Positions 32,915-41,183 of a stretch of 64,000 nucleotides of DNA are shown here, piece after piece. The notes under the pieces are model-generated. The model was given only the letters and a program-made list of their open reading frames with translations. It had not been told where the DNA came from and did not search any database. The DNA is taken from NCBI GenBank assembly GCA_029259775.1, contig JAJDEN010000015.1, positions 62,001-126,000 on the forward strand, written 5' to 3'. This DNA comes from Planctomycetota bacterium (GTDB taxonomy: Bacteria; Planctomycetota; PLA2; JAEUHO01). The first letter of the stretch is position 1; each line of letters begins with the position of its first letter. Both the position numbers and the translations under genes were made by a program.

Positions 32915-34030
32915 TCAGGCGCTTGCGGGCGAGCCGGCCGCGTCGCGCTTTGCCACGGGCTGGAGTCGCTCGAGCCACGCGTGCATCTCGGGTGCCCCGG
33001 CCGCGCCCAACAGCGGGATCCGATCTTCGTCGTCGTCGCGCTCGTCGTGCTTGCCGAACATGAGCGCGACAGGCCCCGCGTCCTCGCCCCAGTGCGGTCG
33101 GGCGACACGCTCCACGAGCTCGTGCGCGACCATGCCGAACGTGCGACGCGCGTTGATCTCACCCAGCGGCATGAGCATGCGAGCCCCGGTGATGCTTTCG
33201 TACTCCCAGCCATCGATGCCGAAGGGACCGCGGTAGCCGGCGCTCTCCAGGTGATCCCGTACGAGGTTGGCCATCGTCTCGAGGAACGCGGGGGCATCGA
33301 CCTGCGGTCCCTCCCGCGAGATCACGACACCGCGGAATCGTCCCCGGCCATCGGTGATCAGCTCATGGGCGCCGCGCTCCCATGTGTCCTCGTCGACGGG
33401 GTCCAGCCACATGCCGAAGTCGAGCGTCCGGTTCACCCAGGGCTGGAGGATGAGGCGTCCGTGCTCTTTCAGCAGCGTGGCGAGGGCGCCGCGCTGGTTC
33501 TCATCAAGCCAGCGGCCGTCCCCCAGGACGCGGTTCCGTCCCGCCGCGCCGTGGGGCGCCTTGGCGACCCAGCGTCCACCGCCGATCTCGGACGCGATGA
33601 CCTCTTCGATGGAGCGTACGACGCGGCTGCCGGGCAGCGCGACGCCGAAGCGTTCCGTGAGACGCAGGGCGAACGCGCGGTCATTGACCTTGGCCGCGGC
33701 CTCGAACAACTCGCGCTGCACCGGCGCGGGGGGCGCGGCGGCCCACGCTGTGACGGGCGAGCCGTCGGGCACCTTGGCGTCGGGGCCGTGGACGAGCTTG
33801 ACGTGCGGCAAGCCCGGTACATCGCGGACGCACGCCGGGTCCACCGGCGCCGGTGTCCACAGCACGTCGCCGTCCTCGCCGTAGACGCGCAGCAGCGTGC
33901 CGAAGAGCGAGACCTTCTGCAGCACGGGCAAGGGCAGCGTCCGCGGCCAGCGTCCCGCGTCGGGCGCGCCCAGGCGCGCCCAGTCGTCTTCGCAGTCCAG
34001 ATTGGCGAGGATCCAGCGGGCGGCGCTCAT
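32915..34030 (-). CDS. ATP-grasp-like protein paired with DUF455
   Basis: A 371-residue cytoplasmic protein. The central block RWVAKAPHGAAGRNRV (ATP-grasp Lys/Gly loop), RLILQPWVNRTLDFGMWLD (Glu replaced by Gln at the hinge) and late GEINARRTFGMVAHEL resemble an ATP-grasp domain (about 150-345). A short N-terminal pre-grasp-like domain precedes it. ATP-grasp enzymes link carboxylates to amines or thiols via acyl-phosphate. The metal-binding acidic residues are not clear from sequence alone. It begins 10 bp after the stop of the DUF455 gene, which suggests a shared task. I do not recognise the substrate. Confidence 0.68.
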   Translation of the reverse strand: MSAARWILANLDCEDDWARLGAPDAGRWPRTLPLPVLQKVSLFGTLLRVYGEDGDVLWTPAPVDPACVRDVPGLPHVKLVHGPDAKVPDGSPVTAWAAAPPAPVQRELFEAAAKVNDRAFALRLTERFGVALPGSRVVRSIEEVIASEIGGGRWVAKAPHGAAGRNRVLGDGRWLDENQRGALATLLKEHGRLILQPWVNRTLDFGMWLDPVDEDTWERGAHELITDGRGRFRGVVISREGPQVDAPAFLETMANLVRDHLESAGYRGPFGIDGWEYESITGARMLMPLGEINARRTFGMVAHELVERVARPHWGEDAGPVALMFGKHDERDDDEDRIPLLGAAGAPEMHAWLERLQPVAKRDAAGSPASA

Positions 34031-34040
34031 CGGACGGATC

Positions 34041-34850
34041 TCATCGGGAGGCGCCTCCGGGGCGCGTGGGGGAGGTGGCGGCAAGCTTCGCGATGAAGGC
34101 CTCGGCGATGCCTGCCTCGCGGCGCGCGTCCGCGTCGAACGTCGCACCGCGTGCGCGATCGGGACCGCCATGCGGCCTTCGGACGTTGGTGTTGTAGGCC
34201 GTCCAGTCGTCCTGCTCGTCCGGCTTGAAGTGCTGGAACCACGTCCAGGCGAACGCGACGTGCCGCGTCTCGTCCGCATGGACGACCTCGAGCACAGCTG
34301 CCGTGCCGGCGTCGCCGGCTTCGCGCGCGGCGTCCGCATGCTCCTGGGCGAAGTCGAGATTGGCGTTCTCGAGGGTCAGACCCACCTCGCAGAGAAACTG
34401 CAGCGGCGTGCGCATGTGGGCGACCTTGCGCCAAAAGTGCGCCGTGACGCCGAAGTCCCCGAAGCGGTGGCCGAGGGTCTCGAGCCGCTCGATGTAGAGA
34501 CGACAGTGCTTCTGCTCCTCGGCCAGGATCCCCAGGCAGCCGCGGCGGAAGTCCGCGGGGCTGTCGGGAAAGGCCAGCACGGCCCAAGCGAAGAGCTCGG
34601 CCGCCTGCAGCTCGTGGTTGGCGAGGGCGTGCAGGATGCGCGCGCGTTGGTTCGCGTCCGGCATGCCCGCGAGCGACGGGACCTTGACCTTGTTGACTGG
34701 ATCGTGGCGCAGGTTGGCAGGCCGGATGGGCCCCTTCACGAACAGGGGCGCGCCGGGGTCGGCGTCGGTGATCTCGCCAGGCGGCAGCCGCAGCTTCCCC
34801 TCGAGGGTGTCGGCTTCGAGCAGGGCGAGGGCAAAGGCGCGCATCTCCAC
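34041..34850 (-). CDS. DUF455 ferritin-like diiron-type protein
   Basis: A 269-residue protein of the DUF455 family. The N-terminus is RAFALALLEADTLEGKLRLPP, then the helical core with two carboxylate-His pairs: ANHELQAAELFAWA with AEEQKHCRLYIERL, and ENANLDFAQEHA with VHADETRHVAFAW. These E..ExxH patterns match ferritin-like diiron hydroxylases such as MiaE, so a diiron enzyme is likely. The reaction is unknown. It is placed just upstream of an ATP-grasp-like gene. Start is GTG 34850 (TACATT at 6 nt); ATG 34844 is the alternative. Confidence 0.85.
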   Translation of the reverse strand: MEMRAFALALLEADTLEGKLRLPPGEITDADPGAPLFVKGPIRPANLRHDPVNKVKVPSLAGMPDANQRARILHALANHELQAAELFAWAVLAFPDSPADFRRGCLGILAEEQKHCRLYIERLETLGHRFGDFGVTAHFWRKVAHMRTPLQFLCEVGLTLENANLDFAQEHADAAREAGDAGTAAVLEVVHADETRHVAFAWTWFQHFKPDEQDDWTAYNTNVRRPHGGPDRARGATFDADARREAGIAEAFIAKLAATSPTRPGGASR

Positions 34851-34856
34851 GCGCCG

Positions 34857-34862
34857 AATGTA
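34857..34862 (-). promoter_or_regulatory. -10-like TACATT for the DUF455 gene
   Basis: Minus strand TACATT-CGGCGC-GTG. TANNNT with 6-nt gap, no Shine-Dalgarno; supports GTG 34850. Confidence 0.45.
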
Positions 34863-34949
34863 CCGCCGCGTGTCCGGCCTACAGAGCTTGCCGTCTCTCG
34901 GGTCCCGGCCGAATCTCGCGACATCGTCTGCGATGCCACGGAGGTCGGG

Positions 34950-36749
34950 CTACGGCAGCGGGTGCCAGTCGACGTAGCCGATGAGCATCTCTTCGAAGGT
35001 CTGGTTGCCCCAGCGCACGGTCTTGGTCGCATCGGGGTTGGCGGGGTTCTTCGTACTGTTGTCGAAGGTGGCGGTGCAGCGGATCCGCGTGCCGGCGGGC
35101 ACGTCCAACGGCGTCGCCAAGCGGTAGTGGAGCTGCCAGTTGAAGTCGTAGCGCGGCACGTCGAGCAAGACCTTCGTCGTGCCGTCGGGGAGCTGCGCCT
35201 CGTAGCGAAACGCCGCGCCGCGGACGTGCATGTGCGGCGTGAAGCCGTAGATGCGGCCCTTGATGGGGACGAGGCGGCTCGCCTTCTCCTCGTGGGCGGC
35301 CGCGCCGGGCGGGATCTTCAGCCGGAGGTTGTAGACGCCCGCGCTGCGCATCTCGTGCCTGGGCCTGCCGTCCTTCGTGAAGATGAAGCCCAGCTTCGTC
35401 TGGTCCTTGGTCGCCGTCCCGTTGGTCGTGTAGTGGATCTGGAACTGGAGTTTGGCGCCCTTGGGCAGGAAGCGCGCGGTGCCGGCGGGGAAGGTGAACG
35501 CCGTCTGGCCCGGGACGGCAGCCGCGAAGTAGCCCTCCACGCCCCTGCGCGGCCGAGGCTGCTCGTGCTTGCGGGGGTGGTCCTTCGGGTACCGCACGAA
35601 CACCAACACGTGGTGCACCGACTGCGGCGCGGTGGGGCGGATCTCGAAGGCCTGGATCCAGCGATCCTCAGGGAAGTCCGTCGCGACGGTCGAATACTGG
35701 TACCGAACCGTGCCCTCCGCCGGGACATGGAAGGCCTTGGGAATCTGGAGGACCGCGTCCGGCGTGCCGATCTTCCAGCCCTGGGGCCAGGCGCGTGGGA
35801 GCGGGGCCCGGTTCGGTTCGCCCTGGGGCGTGCCCGAAGCGACCCAGTGCTGCAGCAGGGAGCGCTCGCGTTCCGTGAGGCTGTGGTCGTTGTGCATGGG
35901 CAGGCTCGCGCGGCCGGCGAACCAGGGCGGCATCAACCGCTCCCGCACGACGTAGGCAAGCATCGGGGCGTTTGCCTTGGCGTGCTCGTACGTCATGAGT
36001 GGGAACGGGCCGTTCTCTCCAGGCCGGTGGCACGTCTGGCAGCGGTTCTGGACGATGCGCTCGACATGCTCGTGCCACGTGACAGGCTGCGCCGAAGGCT
36101 TCGGTACGGGCACCTCCAGCGTGCAGCCGGGGGCTGTCGTGGCTTCGTACTCCGGGCGCCGACCCGCGACGATGGCGGTGATGGCGTCGTCGAGGTAGTT
36201 TCGGCTGGGGGCCTCCAATGCGTAGCCCACGCCATACTGGTCGTCGATGGCGCCGCGGAAGCGGAGCGTGCGAGCGGCGTCGAGCACGAAGACCTCGGCT
36301 GTCGTCGTCGCCCGCAGAGCCTGCGAGAAGCGCGAGCCGACATCGAGCGCATAGCGCCCCGGCAGCCCGTGGGCCTTGACCGACGCCTTGATGACGGCGA
36401 GGTCCTCGAGCGGAGTCGGGTTGACGAAAAGAAAGGCGACGTCCTTCGTCGACCAAGCCTTGGCCATGCGCGCGAGCCGCGGGCCATAGCGCTTGCACAC
36501 AGGGCATCCGGCGTTCGTGTAGGCGATGACCAGCGCCTTGTGCCTGGCGAAGTCCGAGAGCGTCCCCTTGGCACCGTCGAGATCGGTGAAGGCGACGTCG
36601 GCGATGAGGCCGCCGACACCATGCGCACTCCCCTTGAGCGGCGCCGCGCGGGATCGCAACGGGTCGGCCTTCTGCGGCGGGACGTCCTTGGCCTCGAGGC
36701 TCGCTGCGGCAAGCAGCACGAGGAAGGTGGCGGCGGCGAGGTGGCGCAC
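34950..36749 (-). CDS. Redoxin - cytochrome c - Cu(II) monooxygenase-like fusion
   Basis: A 599-residue exported protein. Signal peptide is to about residue 20. A thioredoxin/redoxin domain (about 45-195) has the CxxC NAGCPVCKRYG. One heme-c motif RCQTCHRPG lies near residue 240, with ERLMPPWFAG after it, as in planctomycete cytochrome domains. The C-terminal 300 residues resemble the Cu type II ascorbate-dependent monooxygenase fold (PHM-like): QSVHHVLVFVRYP, LQFQIHYTTNG and GFTPHMHVRG carry the three copper-ligand His sets. Function of such fusions is not established; they occur in Planctomycetes and Acidobacteria. The start is GTG 36749 with GGAG about 9 nt upstream. Confidence 0.83.
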   Translation of the reverse strand: MRHLAAATFLVLLAAASLEAKDVPPQKADPLRSRAAPLKGSAHGVGGLIADVAFTDLDGAKGTLSDFARHKALVIAYTNAGCPVCKRYGPRLARMAKAWSTKDVAFLFVNPTPLEDLAVIKASVKAHGLPGRYALDVGSRFSQALRATTTAEVFVLDAARTLRFRGAIDDQYGVGYALEAPSRNYLDDAITAIVAGRRPEYEATTAPGCTLEVPVPKPSAQPVTWHEHVERIVQNRCQTCHRPGENGPFPLMTYEHAKANAPMLAYVVRERLMPPWFAGRASLPMHNDHSLTERERSLLQHWVASGTPQGEPNRAPLPRAWPQGWKIGTPDAVLQIPKAFHVPAEGTVRYQYSTVATDFPEDRWIQAFEIRPTAPQSVHHVLVFVRYPKDHPRKHEQPRPRRGVEGYFAAAVPGQTAFTFPAGTARFLPKGAKLQFQIHYTTNGTATKDQTKLGFIFTKDGRPRHEMRSAGVYNLRLKIPPGAAAHEEKASRLVPIKGRIYGFTPHMHVRGAAFRYEAQLPDGTTKVLLDVPRYDFNWQLHYRLATPLDVPAGTRIRCTATFDNSTKNPANPDATKTVRWGNQTFEEMLIGYVDWHPLP

Positions 36750-36826
36750 GGTTCAGTCTCCGCGGTTCAGACGACGAGGAGGGTATACCCCGTTCCGCGG
36801 GTTTCGTTTCGTCCTGCCAGGGGATC

Positions 36827-37294
36827 CTAGGGACGGCCGTCGATCAAGCCATCGACCTTGCTGCGCGACGGGAACTGCAGCAGCAGGAGGACGACGCACA
36901 GGGCGCCGACGCCCAGCGCGGGCGTCTGGCCTTCCAGGAGGTAGGCGATGCCCGCCATCAGGCCGGCGGCCTCGGTACCGGCGGCGCCGGCGATCACGGC
37001 GACGCTGTACTTCTGCCGGAACGGGCCTACGTCCTTGGCGCTGTAGATGTCGATGGCCTGGCGGGTCACGACGAGGCGGAGGACGGTGAAGATGACGGGC
37101 TGGGTCAACGCGAGCACGACCAGGATGTAGGTCATCATCGTCGCTTCGGGCGCCGGATCCGGTGGCGTCGGGCCCAGCTGGACGTAGGCCGCGTAGCCCA
37201 GGAAGGCGACCACGCCGACGGTGAGCCCGCCGACGATGATCTTCAGGACCTTGACCATCTGCTGGAGCTCGGGGCTGGCAGCTACAGGGCGCAT
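36827..37294 (-). CDS. Four-helix hypothetical membrane protein
   Basis: A 155-residue integral membrane protein with hydrophobic helices at about 15-40, 53-75, 95-117 and 122-142. It ends FPSRSKVDGLIDGRP. There is no conserved catalytic motif. Start ATG 37294 is preceded by GAGAGGA at 7 nt. It is separated by about 50 bp from the salicylyl-CoA hydroxylase gene on the same strand. I do not recognise a family. Confidence 0.68.
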   Translation of the reverse strand: MRPVAASPELQQMVKVLKIIVGGLTVGVVAFLGYAAYVQLGPTPPDPAPEATMMTYILVVLALTQPVIFTVLRLVVTRQAIDIYSAKDVGPFRQKYSVAVIAGAAGTEAAGLMAGIAYLLEGQTPALGVGALCVVLLLLQFPSRSKVDGLIDGRP

Positions 37295-37344
37295 GGCGGA
37301 ATCCTCTCGTCGTACGGCACGGTCACTCGTCCTAGTCGCGGGGC

Positions 37345-39597
37345 CTAGGTTCGCGGCGGGGGGCGAGCCGGTTGGTACTGGCGCGGCCAGGCCTGGCCCT
37401 GCTCGCGGTACTGGGCGATCCCCTCCAGGGTGAGGTGCGGGTTCAGCAGGTGGCCGCGGGCGATCGCGCACAGGTCCGCGCGCCCCGCGCCGACGATCGT
37501 ATTGGCATGGTCGATGCCCTCGATGCCGCCGACCGCCATCACCGGCAGGCCCGTCGCGTGGCGGATGCGGTCCGCGAAGGGCAGCTGGTACATGCGACCA
37601 TACGTAGGCTCGCTCTCCGGCGTCACGTACGCGGAGGAGACGTCGATCACGTCCACGCCGTGCTCCCCGAGCATGCGCGCGACCTCGACGGAGTCGACCG
37701 CCGTGAGGCCGCCCTCGTCGTCGAGCCAGTCGCTGGCCGAGATGCGTGCGAACAGCGGCATGGACTCGGGCAGCGCGGAGCGCACGGCCTGCACGACCTC
37801 GAGCGGGAACCGCATGCGGTTCTCGAGGCTGCCGCCGTACTCGTCCTCGCGTCGGTTGCTGAGCGGCGAGATGAAGCCGGAGAGCAGGTAGCCGTGGGCC
37901 AAGTGCAGCTCGACGAGGTCGAAGCCGACTTGGAGCGCCCGCATGGCGGCGGCGACGAACTCGTCGCGCACGATGTCCATGTGCGCGCGCGTCATTTCGA
38001 CGGGGACGGGACCGCCCTCGCGGAAGGGGATCGGCGACGGCGCCATCGTGCTCCAGCCGGTGCCGTCGGTCAGGGGGCGATCGCCGTCCCAGGGCAAGGA
38101 ACACGAGCCCTTCCGTCCGGCGTGGCCCAACTGGATGCCGACCTGGCAGGCGCCGTTGGCGTGCATCCAACCTACGAGGCGTTTCCAGGCTTCGACCTGG
38201 GCGTGGCTCCAGATGCCCGTGCAACCGTGCGTGATCCGTGCGTTGTCGCTGATGCACGTCATCTCGGTCATCACGAGCCCGGCGCCACCGGTCGCGAACG
38301 AGCCGTAGTGCACGAAGTGCCAGTCGTCCGGCACGCCGTCGACCGCGCAGTACTGGCACATCGCTGAGACGGCGATGCGATTCGCCAGCTCGACGCCGCG
38401 CACGCGATAGGGCGTGAGCGCCGGCGGGGGTGGGTAGCTGCCCTCGGCCCACGTCAGGCCGGCGTCCGTCGCGAACTGGGCCGCGAGGCCGTCCACGAGA
38501 TCCGGATCGCGCAGCGCGAGGTTGTCGTAGGTGATGCGCTTGCTCCGCGTCATGAGGTTGAACGCGAACTGCATCGGGTGCTGCTTGGTGTAGCGCTCGG
38601 TGTTCTCGAACCACTCGAGGCTCGTCTGCGCCGTGTGCTGGAGTCGCTCCGTCTCGTCGCGGTGCTCCGCCTCGTAGGAGGCGAGGGCACCGGGGACGTC
38701 GTCGGGTCCCACGCGTTGGAACGCCTGCACCAAGGCCACGGCGTCTTCCATGGCGAGTTTCGTTCCGGATCCGATCGAGAAGTGGGCGGTGTGTGCGGCG
38801 TCGCCTACGAGCACGACGTTCTCGTGGACCCAGGTCGTGTTGCGGACGGTGGGGAAGGTCCGCCAGACGGAGCGGTTGATGAGGAGCTCGTGGCCTTCGA
38901 GGTGATCCGCGAAGAGCTCCTGCATGTAGATGACCGTATCCTCCTCGCTCGCGGCGTCGAGACCGGCGCGCTTCCAGGTTTCCTCGCGGCACTCGATGAT
39001 GAACGTGCTCAGTCCGTCCTGGAAGGGGTAGGCGTGCACGCGGAACAGACCGTGCTCGTTGGCGCGGAAGATGAACGTGAACGCGTCCAGGGGCTTCGTC
39101 GTACCGAGCCAGGTGAACTTGCACTTGCGCCAGTCGAGCGAAGGCTGGAAGTGGTCGGCGAAGTGCTCTCGCACTGTGCTGTTGATGCCGTCGCCTGCCA
39201 CGACGAGGTCGGCCTCGAGGAACGGCGTGATGTCGTCGACCCGGTGCTCGAACTCGAGCTTCACGCCGAGAGCGGTGCAGCGCCGCTGCAGGATCTGGAG
39301 CAGCGTCTTCCTGGCCAGACCGCAGAAGCCGTGGCCGGTGGAGCGGACGCACGTGTCGTCGTAGAAGTTGTCGATGTCGGTCCAGTAGCGGAAGTGGCTG
39401 CGGATCTCGGCGTAGCTCTCCGCGTCCGCCTCTTCGAACCCTCCCAGGGTCTCGTCCGAGAAGACGACGCCCCAGCCGAACGTGTCGTCGGCCCGGTTCT
39501 GCTCGTAGAGCGTGATGTCCGTCTCGGGGAGCGCCTTCTTGAGGAGGATCGCCGTGTAGAGGGACGCCGGGCCGGCGCCGATGCAGACAACTCGCAT
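37345..39597 (-). CDS. Bifunctional salicylyl-CoA 5-hydroxylase / OYE-type oxidoreductase
   Basis: A 750-residue two-domain enzyme. Domain 1 (1 to about 380) is a group A FAD monooxygenase: VCIGAGPASLYTAILLKK (FAD site), GDGINS and VLVGDAAHTAHFSIGSGTKLAMEDA (FAD/ribityl motif). Domain 2 (about 395-745) is an Old Yellow Enzyme barrel: NRIAVSAMCQY, GIQLGHAGRKGS, ELHLAHGYLLSGFISPLSNRR with DEYGGSLENRMRFPLEV, and the FMN motif AVGGIEG. This pair is the known bifunctional salicylyl-CoA 5-hydroxylase fusion used in aerobic salicylate/gentisyl-CoA catabolism. AAGGA precedes ATG 39597. No other genes of that pathway are in the window. Confidence 0.9.
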   Translation of the reverse strand: MRVVCIGAGPASLYTAILLKKALPETDITLYEQNRADDTFGWGVVFSDETLGGFEEADAESYAEIRSHFRYWTDIDNFYDDTCVRSTGHGFCGLARKTLLQILQRRCTALGVKLEFEHRVDDITPFLEADLVVAGDGINSTVREHFADHFQPSLDWRKCKFTWLGTTKPLDAFTFIFRANEHGLFRVHAYPFQDGLSTFIIECREETWKRAGLDAASEEDTVIYMQELFADHLEGHELLINRSVWRTFPTVRNTTWVHENVVLVGDAAHTAHFSIGSGTKLAMEDAVALVQAFQRVGPDDVPGALASYEAEHRDETERLQHTAQTSLEWFENTERYTKQHPMQFAFNLMTRSKRITYDNLALRDPDLVDGLAAQFATDAGLTWAEGSYPPPPALTPYRVRGVELANRIAVSAMCQYCAVDGVPDDWHFVHYGSFATGGAGLVMTEMTCISDNARITHGCTGIWSHAQVEAWKRLVGWMHANGACQVGIQLGHAGRKGSCSLPWDGDRPLTDGTGWSTMAPSPIPFREGGPVPVEMTRAHMDIVRDEFVAAAMRALQVGFDLVELHLAHGYLLSGFISPLSNRREDEYGGSLENRMRFPLEVVQAVRSALPESMPLFARISASDWLDDEGGLTAVDSVEVARMLGEHGVDVIDVSSAYVTPESEPTYGRMYQLPFADRIRHATGLPVMAVGGIEGIDHANTIVGAGRADLCAIARGHLLNPHLTLEGIAQYREQGQAWPRQYQPARPPPRT

Positions 39598-39736
39598 GCA
39601 GGTCCTTCATCCCGTCCGGGGCTGGGCGGAGACGTAGCCTACCGCCCGCGCCCCGCTGGGCGCACGACCTCTCCAGGGGTTGTCGCGGGCTGTCCACGCG
39701 CCTACCGTGCGGGACGCTCGCGCCCTGGAGAAACGC

Positions 39737-41176
39737 ATGTCCAAGATCCACTGGTTCCTCGCACTCGCCGCTGCACTCCTTCTCGTCGGCGGCCTGAGCG
39801 CAGGGGACGTCGCCGCCGAAGACAACGCCCCCGATCTCGTCATCGTGAAGCTCGGTCCGTTGGGTGACGCCGTCAAGGTCAAGGGGGCCATCGCGCCGGC
39901 GACGTTCGAGCGCGTGGCATGTGAGCCCGAGGCCTTCGGTGGCCCCTTCGAGATTGTCGAGGCGGCCCCCGAAGGACGCGTTGTGAAGGGCCAGGTGCTC
40001 GTGCGCTTCGACGACGCGACGTACCGCGAGCAACTCGTCGCGCGGGAGCGCGACGTCGAGCTGGCGCGCATCAAGCTCCAGAAGACCGAGCTGGACGACG
40101 CGCTCCGCGTGGCCGAGACGGCCACGGCCATGGAGGACGCCGTTCGCAAGAAGCGCCTCGCCGACGAGTCCCTGGAACGCTTCGAGACGGTCGAGCGCAA
40201 GCTGCTGGAGCAGAGCAAGATCTACGCCTTCCACGGCCGCCAGATCCAGATCAAGAACATGCGCGAGGAGCTGGCGCAGCTCGAGAAGATGTACAAGGAA
40301 GACGACCTCACGGAGGAGACCGAGGAAATCGTCCTCAAGCGCAACCGCCGGAACTTCGAGCGCATGCTCGAGTCCTTCGAGCGCACGAAGGTGCGCCACG
40401 AATACGACATGAAGGTCGACCTGCCTCGCCGGCACCAGAGCCTCAGGCTCTCAGCACGTAAGGCGGCCCAGGGCCTCGAGCGCTTCCAGAAGTCCTTGCC
40501 GCTGGACGACGCCAAGCGCAAGCTCGACCTCGAGAAGGCGCGTGAGGGCCTGGCCAAGGCCGAGGAGCAGCTTGTGAAGTTCCGCGCCGACGGCGCGCTC
40601 CTGAGCGTGAAGGCGCCGATCGCCGGCTACGCGGTGCGCGGCAGCTTCTCGGGCAGCTCCTGGAGCAGCCTGCCTTCCGCCGAGGCCTACGCCGCCGGCA
40701 AGAAGATGAAGGCGCGCCAGACGCTTTTCACGGTGCTTGACGAGAGCAGCCTGCACGTGACCGCGAGCATCAGCGAGGCCGAGCTCCCCTTCGTCAAGAC
40801 GGGGCAGGCGGCGACCGTCACGACGAAGGCCACGGGCAAGCAGGGTTTCGAGGCCGAGGTCGCCGTCGTCGCGCGCTACGGCAGCGATGGCAAGCACGCG
40901 ATCAAGCTGCGCGTGAAGCAGGGCAACCCCATGCTGCGTGCCGGCATGAGCTGCCTCGTTGCGATTCCCAAGCCGCAGGGCGACGACGTCCTCACGGTGC
41001 CAGCCGGCTGCGTCCAGATGGAGGACGGGCAGGCCTTCGTCTTCGTCATGGGCGACGACGGCGCTGCGCGCACCGAGGTGAAGCTCGGCCGCAAGGCCGG
41101 GGGCCGTGTCGTGATCACGTCCGGCGTCAAGGCCGGGGCCCGCGTGTTGGCGCAGCCGCCCGTCGAGAAGGAGTGA
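39737..41176 (+). CDS. HlyD/MacA-type periplasmic adaptor subunit
   Basis: A 479-residue exported protein (signal to about residue 27). Layout is an N-terminal half-lipoyl strand (PEGRVVKGQVLVRFDD), a long coiled-coil hairpin (about 95-280, Lys/Glu/Leu rich), the second lipoyl half (LLSVKAPIAGYAVRG), the beta-barrel (TLFTVLDESSLHVTASISEAELPFVKTGQAATVTTKA) and the membrane-proximal part (VLTVPAGCVQMEDGQAFVFVMGDDG). Such adaptors join an inner-membrane pump to an outer-membrane channel. No pump or TolC gene is next to it. GGAG precedes ATG 39737. It ends 7 bp before the next gene, so they are probably one unit. Confidence 0.88.
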   Translation: MSKIHWFLALAAALLLVGGLSAGDVAAEDNAPDLVIVKLGPLGDAVKVKGAIAPATFERVACEPEAFGGPFEIVEAAPEGRVVKGQVLVRFDDATYREQLVARERDVELARIKLQKTELDDALRVAETATAMEDAVRKKRLADESLERFETVERKLLEQSKIYAFHGRQIQIKNMREELAQLEKMYKEDDLTEETEEIVLKRNRRNFERMLESFERTKVRHEYDMKVDLPRRHQSLRLSARKAAQGLERFQKSLPLDDAKRKLDLEKAREGLAKAEEQLVKFRADGALLSVKAPIAGYAVRGSFSGSSWSSLPSAEAYAAGKKMKARQTLFTVLDESSLHVTASISEAELPFVKTGQAATVTTKATGKQGFEAEVAVVARYGSDGKHAIKLRVKQGNPMLRAGMSCLVAIPKPQGDDVLTVPAGCVQMEDGQAFVFVMGDDGAARTEVKLGRKAGGRVVITSGVKAGARVLAQPPVEKE

Positions 41177-41183
41177 TCGTCGG

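Noticed and set aside
33897..36830. A 977-codon plus-strand frame opposite the ATP-grasp, DUF455 and redoxin genes
   Set aside because: Spans three well-supported minus-strand genes; no domain of its own.
36827..40435. A 1202-codon minus-strand frame spanning three genes
   Set aside because: It is mostly antisense to the adaptor gene and out of frame with the hydroxylase; only its last 155 codons, starting at ATG 37294, look like a real protein.
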